Shown here: positions 11,860-24,385 of the stretch, one piece after another
Numbering within the stretch: position 1 is the stretch's first letter
Layout of the letters: each line of letters opens with the position of its first letter
Assembly: GCA_013398955.1 (NCBI GenBank)
Contig: VWPU01008522.1
Span: 62,001-126,000, forward strand
Source: Callaeas wilsoni
Taxonomy: Eukaryota > Chordata > Aves > Passeriformes > Callaeidae
Direction: 5' to 3'
DNA: 64,000 nucleotides
Notes under the pieces: generated by a model
Database searches by the model: none
What the model was told of the DNA's origin: nothing
The model's input: the letters and a program-made list of their open reading frames with translations, nothing else
Position numbers and translations under genes: made by a program

Positions 11860-12300
11860 TTGTCCTGGCAGGAACGGCGCCTTGAACCTCCTGCTTCCTT
11901 CCTTGGGCTGGTGAGCAGCCTCCGAGCCCCGGAGCCCTGCCTGTGCTGCCCTGCAGGTGCTGCCCCGTCCCAGCTCCTCCATGGAGGCGGCCGCTTCTCC
12001 CTGCGCTCCAAGGCCCGTGGCATGGAAAGCCAAAGGCCTCCTCGGGCTCCAGCTGAGGCACTGCAGCCACCCCCGCCCGGCTGCAGAGAAGGACGGTCCG
12101 CGGGGCCTGCGGGAAGCCGCTGGCCGGGTGTCCCAGCGCGGGGACCTCCAGCGCTGCCCGCGGAGCTGAGCGGGGCTGAGGCCTCTGAGGCGCCGCGTCC
12201 GCGCCGGGGCGGGGGGCAGGAAAGCAAACTGCTGCTGGGAACCGGTGGAGAAAACCTCGCTGCGTGTAGCAGCAATTCTGCAGCCTTTGATGGATCCGTT
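11860..12300. promoter_or_regulatory. Intragenic CpG island, candidate promoter or enhancer
   Basis: By eye I count about 36 CpG dinucleotides in 11821-12300, of which 21 fall in 12061-12240. Elsewhere in the window CpG is rare. Sp1-type GC boxes occur at 12071-12078 (CCCCGCCC) and 12206-12214 (GGGGCGGGG); no TATA box is evident. Several frames stay open across the island, as GC-rich DNA does, and none of their translations resembles a known protein. On the minus strand the island lies about 0.5-0.9 kb upstream of the AK5 domain-2 P-loop exon. On the plus strand a possible splice donor GAG/GTAATT follows at about 12323. CpG islands usually mark promoters, so it could start a short AK5 transcript or an antisense RNA. 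It could also be an unexpressed GC-rich patch. Confidence 0.65.
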
Positions 12301-15300
12301 CAGAAGACCTACTGCAGTAGGAGGTAATTACAGCCTTGGAGGGAGACAATGCTCAGAGTCTTTTCGGTAAAGTTTTTTCAGCGGGTGACCTGTGTTATTT
12401 ATCAGCTGTTGGGACTTGCAGGTAGGGCTACGCAGCTCTGCTACAAGCACTTAAAATTCTAGAAAATATGTGGCTTTCCTGTTTGCTTGTCTTTCCACAA
12501 ACAAATATAGGAATAACATGTTCACAATAGAGCGAATTTAGAGCACTGTCTTTGCCTCACTTGAACGTTCTTCTAACTTTTCCATTCAATGTAACAATTA
12601 ATTGCTCTGAGCATATAATTTTCAGAGAAATTACAGTACTGTAGCTGAGACTAAAAATTGGGTCATAAAGGAGTAGCATGAAAGGAAGGGGTTTGTTTTC
12701 TGTGATCTGCAGTCTTTTGCTTCAGCTTCACAAGGAGAGTTACCAGCCTGTGGCATGAGAACCACACCTGTGCTACAATTTTTCTAGAACTATCTTTCTT
12801 GCAGGCTTATCTTCTGGCCAATGTGCGTTGCACGTTGTTTTTCTATTGCTATAATATGAAGAACATTATTGTTTTGTAAAAACACTGGTTGAAAGAAAAC
12901 AAGGAAAAGATAGGGGTGGCTCTAAAGAAACAGATGTAGAGAAATTACAGGCAAATTACCTCTAATGAGTCCCTTAAATATCTGAGTGGCAATTAATTGT
13001 ATTTCTGGCCTAGTTTTGGGGTTTTTTACATCAGTACGTTTGCTTACACATTCTGTCTCCTGGCCTTGAATATGCTAACAGTGCAGTAATTTAATCCTAT
13101 TTATTTGGTGTATATATACAGTATTAAAAACCCCTAACTATAAAGATTATAGTATTCTTTTTCTTATATAACTGTTTCTCTTCTGAATGCAGAGCTCAAC
13201 AAGAAATTTCATAATTTCTTCTCATATACAAAATAAACTAGATCTCTTTTTAGAAATAACAGTACAAGGACAATATTGAGTTTTTAGCAGGTAAATATTC
13301 AGAAAATTTGATGTGCTTCCAATACCTTTGTGTGTCAGTATTTTAAAAGAGAACACTGTCAGAACGGCACAATATGCAGGGTATGCACTATAATGAGTGT
13401 GCCTCCAAAACATTAATTTAAATGATTTTTTTTTTAATAGAAGAGTTCAGACAAAGCAGAGATTAACATGCAGAGCTCTTTAAAGAGTAAAAAACCTATT
13501 TGAGTATGTTATATGCTAAAAATGGTAGTTTTTATGACCACTGGTATTAATTTAGATTCATTTGATGAGTAGCAAAGCATCCTAGTGCTTGACAAATACA
13601 TACAACCCACTTTACCAAGCCTTGTGCTTTCTTATCCATGAATGAGACCACAGTTCTTGTTTGGCATGATCTGAGAAGAGACTGAATTCCCAGGAAATTC
13701 AGCATTGAGGGCTGAGCACAACTTGGCCTTTACATCAGTATTAATTTACGTGTCTGAAATTAAAGTATTATCTTGTCTCCCTCTGAAATTCCTTAATGTG
13801 ACTGAAATAGAGCTATTCAGGTGGGAAAGGATGTGAAAGTGCATTTTCTTACTAATTAGGTGTTTCCTTCTTGCTCAGAGTATATACTTAAAAGACTGCT
13901 AAGCAGCTTTAACAGCAAATTAATCCTGCAGCCATGAAGCTCACGATCAATTTGTAGTGTTGCAAAAATTGTACCTGTTCTTTTAGTGGATATTTTTCTT
14001 AAATCTGTTCATTTTTCTAAAGAAAAAAATTATGTGAAGAAAGTTTATCTGGAATAACAGATGCATATGAAAGATGACAAAGGCTAGCAAAAAGATTTTT
14101 TCGGTTAAGACTTTGCTGCAACTTGTTATGCTGCTTTTCATATGGAAAATACTCGATGCATTGAAAAAGGTAATCAGGTTTTCCCAATGGCTCAATTGTT
14201 AGCAGAAAAATATGTCCCCACTTCTGTTGTGAAGGCGTAAGATTCTTTGTGAACACTGTCATTTTTTCTGTATGCTGTCATCTTGTACTCTGCCTAGGTA
14301 TACTTTGAAAAAAAAAGTGTTGGTTCATGATAACCTGTTATTCAGATTAATCATGTTGTCTTCCGATTTCTATATATGACATGAAGAGAAAAAGCTAAAG
14401 CCTAGAAAACAGCCAGAGGAATTATGAGCATGATGTGACCTGTAGGACAATGTAAAACTACCTGCAGTTCTTCAATGTTGGCATGCTTTTGTATTTTCCC
14501 AGTGTTGCTCAATGGAGTACACCTTGCTTTAAAGCTCATTTGGTAACTCAATAAAAATCGAAAATTGCAGGTGAAGAAATTAAGAACCTTGTATTAATCA
14601 GTGAGGTTATTCTTGGAAACAGAACTCTTTGAGTGTCCCTTTGTGCTTTTTGATACAAATAGTAAGCAAGAATGTGGAACCAGAGTACTAACAGAGAAAT
14701 TAAATGCAGTTCTCTATATTGCTTTTCTGCAGACAAGGGCAGATTAAAAGGTCTATGCAGTCCCTTAGAGCAGTATTCCCTTCCATTATGTTGATTCATC
14801 GGCCTGTGTGAGGGGATCTTCTTGTAAATAACTTTCTGGCAGCACTGCTGACTTAGGTGGTTACTTTTCCCCATTTAATTATTGACTGCAGAAATGCTTC
14901 ACAGAGAGCCCTTCAAGGGGAGAAAAAGAGTGGTCTCAGTGAGTGGGGTGACATGACCGATTGCCCAAGCAGCACTTTTGGGGGTTCAGCTGCAGTCAGC
15001 CCTAGATCAGCCCGAGGTCTCACTTCTCCCTCCTGCCCGAATCTCCCCCAGGTGAGCAAGGATCAGGAGCCTGGGCATGTGACTCAAATGTACTGCTGTG
15101 ACCTAGAGCACATCAGCAGCAGATGAATTAATGATAGAGGGAGCTGGGACTGCTGCTGCGAGTGAGCAGGGCCAGGAAGGAGCAATATGAGCAGTGCAGG
15201 GCCCAGCTTTGCTGTCAGAAGCACTGACAGAGCAAAAGTGTCATGCAGACAGACTGAGATGCCTCTATTTTAAATCCTACAAGTTTATCATATACCAAAA

Positions 15301-15989
15301 TATCATGAGCATTTATATAAAACGCCAGCAGTGGGATTTACGAGACAGTACCACCATTTATTTTAAAATGTTTCAATTTCAAGACCTTGTTATCATAATG
15401 AGTATCACCCCTGTATCATGGAGTAGTGCCTGCAGGGGAAACCTAGCTGCACAAGGGAGCCTCAGAAGTCTGAATTGAAACCAAAATAACCCCAGTCAAT
15501 CTATCCCTACATTCAAGCAAAAATATTGGAGGACTCGATCAGTTTGGCAATTTTATCAATGCTACTTGGATTATATAGAGAAGTAAAAATAACCCTTAAT
15601 TTCAGAATATGACATTTGAAGGCTTCTCAATAGCACATCATCTGCTGTTCACGAATTCTTTTAGTCTAAGTGAAACCATACAGGAATTATACTGTTATTT
15701 AACAGTGACAACAACAAAAAAGCCCTCAACAATTTTTTGTATTTCTTTTTTTGGAGAAATTGTTTTCATCAGAAAACAACCTGTTGTACATGTTGGCAGA
15801 GTGATGCAATACACTGGGACATCACTGAGTTTTCATCCTTCTTAAAGAAAATGTGAACTTTATTTCATGGGAAGTCAGGGAAATCAGCCTTCTGCAGCAC
15901 CTACAGTTAGCTTGGACTTACTGGGGGTTTAATTATCACTACTGCTCATCCTATGCCTCTCTGATAGTAGAAGGAGCTGCAGTACAGGT

Positions 15990-16060
15990 GTCGTAGCGTA
16001 ATTTAGGTTGGAAGTGACCTCATCTGGTTAAACATTGTACTCAAAGCAGGCCTAAAGTCA
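15990..16060 (-). mobile_element. CR1 LINE 3'-end fragment
   Basis: The plus strand reads atttaggttggaagtgacct, then catctggttaaac and tcaaagcagg. This is the reverse complement of the conserved CR1 3' end (normally AGGTTGGAAGGGACCT ... CTCAAAGCAGG). About 70 bases, diverged, with the terminal octamer repeats lost. Confidence 0.75.
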
Positions 16061-16581
16061 TGATAAATTGCATTACATTATATCATTCAAGGTCTGACAT
16101 ACCTGGGACAAATAAAGAGTTTGTGTTTTGTGATATATTTATTCGTTTAATTTTCCTGTCTGCAGCTGATAATGTCTTACTTTTAGGTGTAAATGGTGAG
16201 AATATCTTCAGTGTCAGCTAAAAAGCTGGTCTTTCTTACATTGAGCTTAAGCAATTACCAGCTTTAGATCATCAGCAAGAATATAATAAAGATTCTGTAG
16301 AGGAAAGTGTTACATTAGCTAAGCTTTAAACACCTCATTTACAAGTCAGCAGGGAGTTCGTTTCGGATCCAAAGTGCAGGAATATTCCTGAAACCTCCTG
16401 TTCCACTTTCAGCCTCAACGGAAGCCAAACGTTTTCCGAAGCTCCTGCAGAGGACAGGGAGGGGTGATGCTCCCAGTGACTGTGTTATGTATAACAGTTT
16501 TGTGGGTGCAATATGGAATATTGCAGTAGTTCAGAATTAGAAGATCATACATCATTCATTGTGGTTAAGATGGATGAAATC

Positions 16582-16640
16582 GGGTTTTTTTTGTTTGGGT
16601 TTTTTGCTGTTGTTGTTTTTTCTTTTTGTTTGTTTTTTAA
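16582..16640. repeat. T/G-rich low-complexity tract
   Basis: Runs of T broken by single G or by GTT and GTTT units. Simple low-complexity sequence; a similar tract occurs at 26955-27025, and a short (GTTT)n at about 26733-26752. Confidence 0.8.
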
Positions 16641-18494
16641 TGACTAGCAATAATTACTTCTGAATATTTATTAGAGCATCACTCAGTTTTACCTTTGCAC
16701 CTCTTTGTATTTTTTTCTCTTGAATTTTACTTTACTGGCCAAAGTTATCTTGGTTTTGCCTCTTTTATTATCCTGCTGTTATCTCTTATATTTTTTACTT
16801 GCTGGTACTATTCCTCTGCTTTATAATATGGATAGAACATTGACATGGTTGCTTAATTAATCTGACTTGACTGGTATTCCAATTAATTCCTACATTAGCT
16901 CTAATGTAAAGTTTTGCTAATTAGATTGTTTCTTTTTCTTTCCCCTTTTTGGACAATTTTCAAGGGTAATTAGTGGGAGAGGGAACTGCCTGTTTCTTTC
17001 CCTTTGTCTTATAAACATTATCTCTGTTCGTCAGGTATGGCAGATGGTGCATTTATTTTGATTAGTTTCTAAACTACTTCAAATGTACACCTTTAAAATT
17101 CTAGCTTTAAAACACCTTTATAAGCATCTTATTATTTCCTCATGAATACACACATCTATGTAATGAGTCAACCTCCGTAATGGCACTTGAGCCCAAGACA
17201 GTTTTTCCCATTCCAGTATCCTACAGCAGCCTGCTGTAACCCAGCTTCTCTGCTCTCTCTCTAATCAAGGTATCATGGGCTGAACATCTCTAGCACTGCC
17301 CAGTGCAACAGAGTACTTAACCACTGACATTTTGGGGCTTTTTTTCCTTCTCCCCATCCCCAACGGTTTTGTTCTGCTCCTCTGAGATTTCTTCAGATTT
17401 TTCTTTCACTCTGGTACCATTCACAGTGATCAGATTTCAGCTCCTGACTGACATGTAAGAAACGTCCTGTCTGCACAGAGGGTGTGCATTCGGGTAGTGT
17501 GTGTCGTGCTAAACCTGGAGTGCTTGTGCATCAGCAAGTGACCCATGCAGATTTACCTGCCTGAAAGGAACACCGGGCAAAAGAGCTCGTGGCCACCCCA
17601 ACTTAGCTGCTGCAAGAAATCTGTCTCTGGGAAATACCATTTACTTTCACCACCTAAGTGGAATAAAGTCAAGATTTTGAAGACAAATGAGCAACCATGG
17701 GGGTCTCATGTTGTTCAAAAAACCCCAACAAACCCACAAAAAGCCTCTCACTCTTCTCATAAGACTTTAAGAAACTTTTTCAGGGGTGCAATGATGGGGC
17801 TGGGGATGGAGGTATTATGCGAAAAAGTATAAATAATTCTGGATAATTTTTTGAAAATTAACCCATGTTTGGACTTGATAAAATTTTTCATTATAACCTT
17901 TTCAACAAAGAAAAACAGAGTTTTGATTAAGCACAATTTACCTCTGTTCCCAGAAAGCATTTACTAGAAAATCTGAGATGGATTTCAGAGCAGGAATAAC
18001 GAGGAAAAAGGTATGATTCCAATTTTAAGCTGCAAGATGGCTTAGATGTCCTAAAATAATTATAAATGAAAATTTAAAATCACTCTTTATAAAATAAAAA
18101 GATTCCCAGAGGCAAATGAAAAATGCACTTTGCCATGGACAATTTTAGAGGCAAAATTCCTTGAGTGTGTTCCCTTTTTATTCCTTAAAAATCTGTTTGT
18201 ACAAACCCAAATGTTATCTTTCAATAAGATGCGAGACAGAGACAATTAAAATTTTTCACTGTAGTGAAGAGCATGAAGGTGTACTTCAGTAAGCATAGAT
18301 TACAGTTTGCTTAAAGACTGAAAATTAGGTGTTATGCAACTTTCCCTTTAGAAAAGTCTTCAGTGAACTCTCAGTAACCTCATTTTACTTTTTCAAACAC
18401 ATAACAATTGAGTTGCAATAAATTGGGTCAACTTGTATTTGGCATAAGAGAGCGTGAGATAAAATTGCAACATGAGAACACTCTTTTCAGAGAC

Positions 18495-19060
18495 TCTTTT
18501 AGGTTGCAAGGAACTTGTTGGAATCATTTAGTCAAACAACAGTGTTACACCAGGATCAGCTACAGCAGATTGATCAGAACACTGTCAGGTTGGGGTTTGA
18601 ACATCTCCAAGGATGGAGGCTCTACAGTTTCTGGGCAAGTTGTTCCAGCGTTTGACTACCCTCATAGTAAAAAAGTGGTTTTCATGTTCAGGTGAAATAG
18701 AATGCATTTTAACTTGTCCCCATTTTCTCTTGTCCTGTCACTGGGCACTACTGAGAAGATTCAGGCTCCCTCATCTTCATTCCCTCCCATCAGGTATTTA
18801 TACTTCATAGTAAAATCCTCTGGCGCCTTCTCCAGGCTGAATAGTCCCAGTTCTCTCAGCCTCTCCTCAAACGAAAGATGCTCCTGTTTCTCAAACATCT
18901 TTGTGGTCCTGCAGCACCCTCACTCCAGTAAGTCACTGTCTTTCTTGTACTGGGAGCTCAGGCTGATGCAGTACGCGTGGTGCATCCACAGCGGTGCCGA
19001 ATCGGGAGGAAGGGTCATCTCCCTCCACCTGAGGGTGTTGGAATGTTTTTTGATGCTCCC
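18495..19060 (-). mobile_element. CR1 LINE fragment, 3' region
   Basis: The plus strand shows the reverse complement of a CR1 3' portion in the usual order: gcaaggaacttgttgga, then ctgggcaagttgttccagcg, ctcttgtcctgtcactgggc, ccttctccaggctgaatag, ctctcagcctctcctcaaa, and finally gtgccgaatcgggaggaagg with tttttgatgctccc. About 0.56 kb, truncated at its 5' end and strongly diverged. Open frames across it (for example 18702-19070 plus) are antisense artefacts. Confidence 0.88.
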
Positions 19061-19942
19061 TGAGTTCTGAATGAAACTTCCATTCACTTATTATTAATTT
19101 TGGAAGTCCTTTTTTTTCCCCAGGAAAAACAATGCACGAATTGATTTAGTTTTATGTAAAATTCCCCATGTTCTGGTATCTATCCTTAGGTCCTTGGAAA
19201 TCTGTGCTCCTGCTCTGTATTGTAAAGCAGTTCTAAAAACTGCTCAATACAAAAGCAATTACTCCTTCCAAGTAATTAGTAACAAGCCTTAAGATCAATC
19301 TTCTCGTTATAATTTGTTTTAAAAGACTGCTCTAAGTTCATGCTAATTATATTACTCACATTCATGTGATAAAGGGCATTAACATGGTGCTTTTACTCTG
19401 TGGATTTCAAAAAGCAATATAAAGTAAACCCTGAACCTGCAAAGCTTCAGTGCTAAGCATCATGCCTGGTGAGCAGCCCACCGGCTTTTAACACCATGCT
19501 GAGCACATGCAGAACTGAAACCTGTATTTAGCAGAAGTTGCTTCACAAATAAGGAGGGGAAGAGACCTGTTATTTTTCAACCAAATCTCAAACTTCTGAG
19601 TTACAATCCAATTTAGTAATATTTTAAGTAATGGTGGTGAGGCAGCTTTGGTGTTTTAATACAACTTAACTCTAACTGCAAAAGAACTAAGGTTATTTTG
19701 AACATGTTCACAATCAGACAAGCTGCCTGCTCTGAGCTTTACACAACTGTTGATAGTATGGTCAGACACAGGTTAATTACATGTTATTAAATCCTAACTC
19801 CCTTTCAGAAGAATAAACCACTATGGTAAAATGAATATTCTCAGCCAATCTATTTTGTGAAATAAATAAATCAATCACATAATCAAAGATAAATAACATG
19901 GGAATATTCAAATGTAGCAGTTAAATTAAGAATCCTACTTAC

Positions 19943-19987
19943 CAACAACAAAAATGATGTGTGATTTCCTTAGATCTTCTGAAAAGT
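19943..19987 (-). CDS. AK5: AK5 small internal exon: first strand of kinase domain 2
   Basis: This 45-base exon (phase 1 at both ends) finishes a split codon, read here as Asp where human has Gly, then encodes FSEDLRKSHIIFVV and the first base of a Gly codon. Human AK5 reads FMEDLRKCKIIFII here. The hydrophobic IIFVV is the beta-1 strand that leads straight into the P-loop in the next exon. The acceptor is CATTTTAG and the donor GTAAGT. Because the exon is 45 bases and symmetric, skipping it would keep the frame but delete the strand that carries the P-loop. Confidence 0.95.
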
Positions 19988-21093
19988 CTAAAATGAAAAT
20001 AAAAATTCTTTAGTGGCAAGGGCTACTGTTTTTAATGTCAGCTACTTACCACACTAAATTGTATAACACTCATGCGAGGGGATCTGATTTTACTAGATTT
20101 ACTTTCTGCTACAATGCTCTCCATTCCAAAAACAGCTATCATCCACAAGCCTATTGATCTCTCAGTTTTGTAGTTGTCATTGCAGATATGCATTTTACCT
20201 GAAAATAGACCTTACAATACACATCAGTTCTTTGAAAAAAGAAAGAGGAAAAAAGAGAGAAGCAGTTTCATCTTGATGTAGTAACATGATGTAATTCCTC
20301 CTCAGCCATTGCAGTTTTTACTGAGTATATTATTACATTGTAATTGCTATAGAAGCTTGTCCACCTCCCATTTAGATTTTGCACTCTCTGAAATGTAGTT
20401 TTAAATTCCTCTGAGCCTCAAATTCAGCCAAATAATAACCATCTTTGCTGAAATCCAGGCAATACTCTCACCAAAACTGCAGTATGTGTTACAGCTTTGC
20501 CTTTTGCTGAAATTGTACCTTTTGAAAAAGCAATTCCTTCTGGTCTGAGTCCCAGTCATTGCACTGATTATACCAGTACAGAAGGTGATCTTGCACCATG
20601 TGAGCCTGCTGAAATTTTGTTATGTCTTTAAGTTAACCACTTACAAGACACATATATGATTGTGTTAATGACATACAAGAGACCTCATAAAATTTTGGGG
20701 TTTATTTTGTTGTGCGTAGATCTCTTACTACAAAAAATCATTAGCCATGTAAAGTTTTGCTTTATCCTTTCATTCCTCTTAGACTCTTAGCCCTCATACT
20801 TTCCAAGGACACTTTCATAACTGCCAATTTCTGAAAACACCTATGAGATTTGATGCTGATTAACAGTAGTATTTTTAAATAATTTTGGATCCACTGACCT
20901 AAAGAGTATAGAAACGTCTTTTACAAACTTTAATTTGCGTTCAAAGAGAATTCACATGATAAAAATCCCTTGAGGCATAAAGTTTACAATATAAATAACC
21001 TGAATTCACTTTACTTTCTAAGTAACTATTTAAATAATGGGAAATCAAAGGTTTCAAAATTAAATGGCAATTGACACTGAAAAAGAAACTCAC
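19988..21093 (-). other. AK5: AK5 intron, 1.1 kb
   Basis: Intron between the two small exons of the linker and the beta-1 strand. AT-rich, nothing else recognised. Confidence 0.9.
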
Positions 21094-21136
21094 CTCCTGT
21101 GCTCTCATAACCAGAAAAACTTGACTGATCCTCCTC
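21094..21136 (-). CDS. AK5: AK5 small internal exon: linker
   Basis: This 43-base exon encodes EEDQSSFSGYESTG plus one base (phase 0 in, phase 1 out). The human counterpart, GDDQLNVFGEDTMG, has exactly the same length and phase, and D, Q, F, G, E and the terminal G align. The acceptor is ATCAACAG with a poor pyrimidine tract; the donor is GTGAGT. Residue identity alone would be weak, but length, phase, splice sites and position between two certain exons make the call firm. It lies about 210 bases downstream (in the gene's sense) of a CR1 copy that begins near 21345. Confidence 0.9.
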
Positions 21137-21344
21137 CTGTTGATTAAGCAATTGACAAATTGAAATGGATATTCTGCATAGGTTGCATTTCTTCTTATAT
21201 CTGCTTATCTGTATATCTTAATATATATCTCTCTAAGCTCTCAGTTTTAACCTATGTTGAGATATGGTTTGCAGTGTCACAGAAATGCTGTCAGTGCTGT
21301 TTCAGTTGCTAGAACACGAGCACAGAGAACCCAAGACATCTTGA

Positions 21345-22325
21345 GATGATTCGCCATCCCATTTAAAGGGTGGAGTTCCTCAGGGCTCAGAATGGGGACC
21401 GGTGTTGTTTAACATCTTTGTTGGTGACGTGGACAGTGGCACCAAGTGCACCCTCAGCAAGTTTGCCAATGACACCAAGCTGTGCTCGAGGGAAGGGATG
21501 CCATCCAAAGGGGCCTGGACGTGCTTGAGGGGTGGGGCCATGTGATCCTCATGACGTTCAGGGCCAAGTACAAGGTACTGCTCCTGCATCAGGGCAATCC
21601 CAAGCACAGTTACAGGCTGGGTGCAGAATGGATCCAGTGCAGTCCTGAGGAAAAGGACTTGGAGTTGTTGGTGGATGAGAAGCTCAACACGATCCATCAA
21701 TGTGCATTTGCAGCCCAGAAAGCCAGCGGTGTCCTGGGCTGCACCAAAGGCAGCGTGGGCAGCAGGCTGAGGGAGCGGGTTCTACCTCTCTGTCCTGCCC
21801 TCATGAGACCCCACCTGGAGCACGGCACCCAGCTCTGGGGCCCAGCACAAGGACAGGGACCTGCTGGCGTGGGTCCAGAGGAGTCCACAAAGACGCTCAG
21901 AGGGCTGGAGCACCTCTCCTAGGAAGACAGGCTGAGAGAGTTGGGGCTGTTCAGCCTGGAGAGGTCTCTGGAGAGACCTTACAGCAGCCTCCCAGGACCT
22001 GAGAGGGGCCTGCGAGAGAGCTGGAGAGGGACTTTTTCCAAGCACATAGAGCGACAAGGGGGAAAGGCTTTAAACTGAAAGACAGTAGGGTTAGATTAGA
22101 TCTTGGGAAGAAAGTCTTCACTGTGAGAATGGAGAGGGACCGGAACATGCTTCCCAGAGAAGTTATAGATGACCCATCCCTGGAAGTGTTCAAGGCCAGG
22201 CTGGACAGGGCTTTGAGCAACCTGGTCTAGTGCAACACATCCCTGCCTCCTGGGGGTTTGGAGCAAAATGATCTTTAAGATCCCTTCCAAGCCAGGCCAT
22301 TCTTTGCTATAATCATGGTTTTGTG
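21345..22325 (+). mobile_element. CR1 LINE copy, 5'-truncated, with the end of the reverse transcriptase ORF
   Basis: The longest CR1 copy here, about 1 kb. It begins inside the reverse transcriptase ORF: GVPQGS, then GPVLFNIF, and FANDTKL where the active site normally reads FADDTKL, so a catalytic Asp is replaced by Asn. It continues with sequence typical of the CR1 end: gagcacctctcctaggaaga, ttggggctgttcagcctgga, ccctggaagtgttcaaggcc, gagcaacctggtctagtg, and the end gatctttaagatcccttcc. The reading frame is broken soon after the RT motif. It is a dead copy, opposite in orientation to AK5, and ends about 10 kb before the next linker exon. Confidence 0.93.
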
Positions 22326-24334
22326 AGGAACAGCTCTTCAGTGTGCAAATGCACAGTTCCCACGTGATATATAAGCAACCAATGTGCATCCTGAATTACT
22401 TCCAAAGTAACTATGGTATGATCAGCTGTTAATAATGAGAAAGCAATATTGGAGAAACTTCTAGAAGTGAACTATAATATAAAGATGGTATTAGTATTTG
22501 AGCTCAAATAAAAGTGTTTACCTTCTGAATGCAACACAAGCTACAAGCTGTTATAAAGGCTGTTAAACTACAAGGAGGGACTTGGGAACCAGGGAACTGG
22601 GGGATGTGGCATGTTTTTTCTCCTGAGATTTAGTCACTTAAAATTATTTTGTCACTTACTGTATATTACAATCAATGAGAAGTTACAAATACTGGCCAGC
22701 AAGACTCTCAGAATGGGAATTCTTTGTTGTTCTGATAAGTAAGAATTACATATATGCTGGGCATAGTCTCAGTTATGTGGTGTCAATATACTCACACCAA
22801 CAACGCTTTAGCCTGGTCTGTAAAATATCAGTAACAGCACTGACAGTAATACATCCTCATGTGACAGTATTACATCATCAGTGCATGACATCAGCACGAA
22901 ACATGTTATGTGAGTCATCTCAGTAGCATATGGTTATCATGCCATAGCTTCTGACAGCACAGCTTTCAGAAACAGCCACCTTTAAATGTGTGGAGCTGCA
23001 GGAGAAGATGAAGTGAGACGAACTGCAAGGTGACTGGAATGGGTAAACTGCTGCCTGCTGTAATTTGCAGGGCTCATGCACTGCCCTCGCAGGTTTCTCC
23101 TTGTGTTCCCATCATCACTGAAACTGAAGTACTCTTCATTAGGTTGAAGTACCACTACATTGATTACACAGAGTATTTTCATTTTTTGATTCACAGTAAT
23201 TCTCAGCCTATTACAAGGCAGCAGAAGAACTGCCATCTTAAAAAAGAAAGCTGACATTTTCAAATGAAACATTAATCTCTTTCCTACATTTCAAGTGACA
23301 ATATTAACTCTACGTCCTTTATTTTCGCATGTAATAATACAATAAAATAATTGACCCTGCAAAGGATATATTTCATACAAAAGGCTTCATTTTAGATTCT
23401 ACTTCTTACAATGCCTTTAAAAGTTTATAGATCAAAATCATTTTAGGCACAAAGTTTCAAGTAAAATTCCTTTAAAAATCAGGATCAGAATTCCAAGCTT
23501 ACTATTACATTAAAGAATTGAAAGAGGCATTACTTCTTTCAAGTTTTGCTCTCGTTCTCCCCTGTGATTGCGGACTGAAACTGCCTCCAACCAGTTTTTG
23601 TGCTGATGTGGGTGAGGCGCTAGATGCGCTGTTTGGTTTGAGGTCCCTTGCAAAGAGTGACAGTCTGGCACCCCGTTTAATGCCATCCCCTCGTGTTTGC
23701 AGTTGACAATGCCCATTTCTGATTGCGTCTTTCTAAGAAGTAGGTCTCTGAACTGTGAATGGCTTGACGTGTATCAGGCTGAAAACTGTTCTGCCTCGTT
23801 ACCAGAGTGCTGTGGAAAATAACTGCGGGGTTTAGCAAGTGATCGCATAAGGCAAAGTCCCTCCAGTTAGACAGCAAATGGTATTTGACACCACATTGCC
23901 ATAGCAGGTTTAGCAGCAGCCTCTGTACTCTCAGTATAGCTGTTTCCATGTACTTGAAAGCAAAGTGGGGAAGATTACATCTTATACATGATGAGCTCCG
24001 AAGAAAGACGGGTAGTCTGTAATTTCAAATGCCTTTACAGTCAAGTTGTATCTACAAATATTGTCTGGAAACATATCCAGTAGTGGAGCGTAGCTGTCTG
24101 TGTAACTACTTAAACAATAACAACAGTACGTTAAAATAATTGCTAAATAGAGAAGTTTGCTACCTGTAAAGAATCTCTTATTTGACATTTGTCTTTAGAG
24201 TTGGAATTGCAGGCTTTTAACTGCCATTTGACTTGTCGCTTATGCTGTAATTAGTAAACATCTGACTGGTAGTAGATACTTCATTGGTTAATGAGTTTTT
24301 GGTTACTGTCATTGCTAGGCTGTGAGGTAAGTCC

Positions 24335-24385
24335 ACAGAATCATAGAATGATTTGGGTTGGAAGATCATCTAGTTCCAACCCACC
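24335..24385 (-). mobile_element. CR1 LINE 3'-terminal fragment
   Basis: The plus strand reads cagaatcatagaatgatttg, then ggttggaagatcatctagttccaaccc. This is the reverse complement of the extreme CR1 3' end, including the ATTCTATGATT terminal repeat unit. Confidence 0.85.

Larger units (their letters stand above)
11361..19942 (-). other. AK5: AK5 intron, 8.6 kb, with CpG island and two CR1 pieces
   Basis: Intron just upstream of the domain-2 P-loop exon. It contains the CpG-rich island at about 11860-12300, a T/G-rich tract at 16582-16640, and CR1 fragments at about 15990-16060 and 18495-19060, both in the gene's own orientation. A locally GC-richer patch at 14880-15190 has no recognised content. 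The rest is AT-rich with nothing visible. Confidence 0.85.

Noticed and set aside
11857..12349. Overlapping open frames of 100-239 codons on both strands over the CpG island
   Set aside because: High GC suppresses stop codons in all frames at once. The translations are Pro/Ala/Gly/Arg-rich and resemble no protein I know. No splice-supported frame stands out.
21482..22389. Several open frames of 60-146 codons on both strands
   Set aside because: All lie in or next to the 1-kb CR1 copy and are not in the original reverse transcriptase frame, or are antisense to it.
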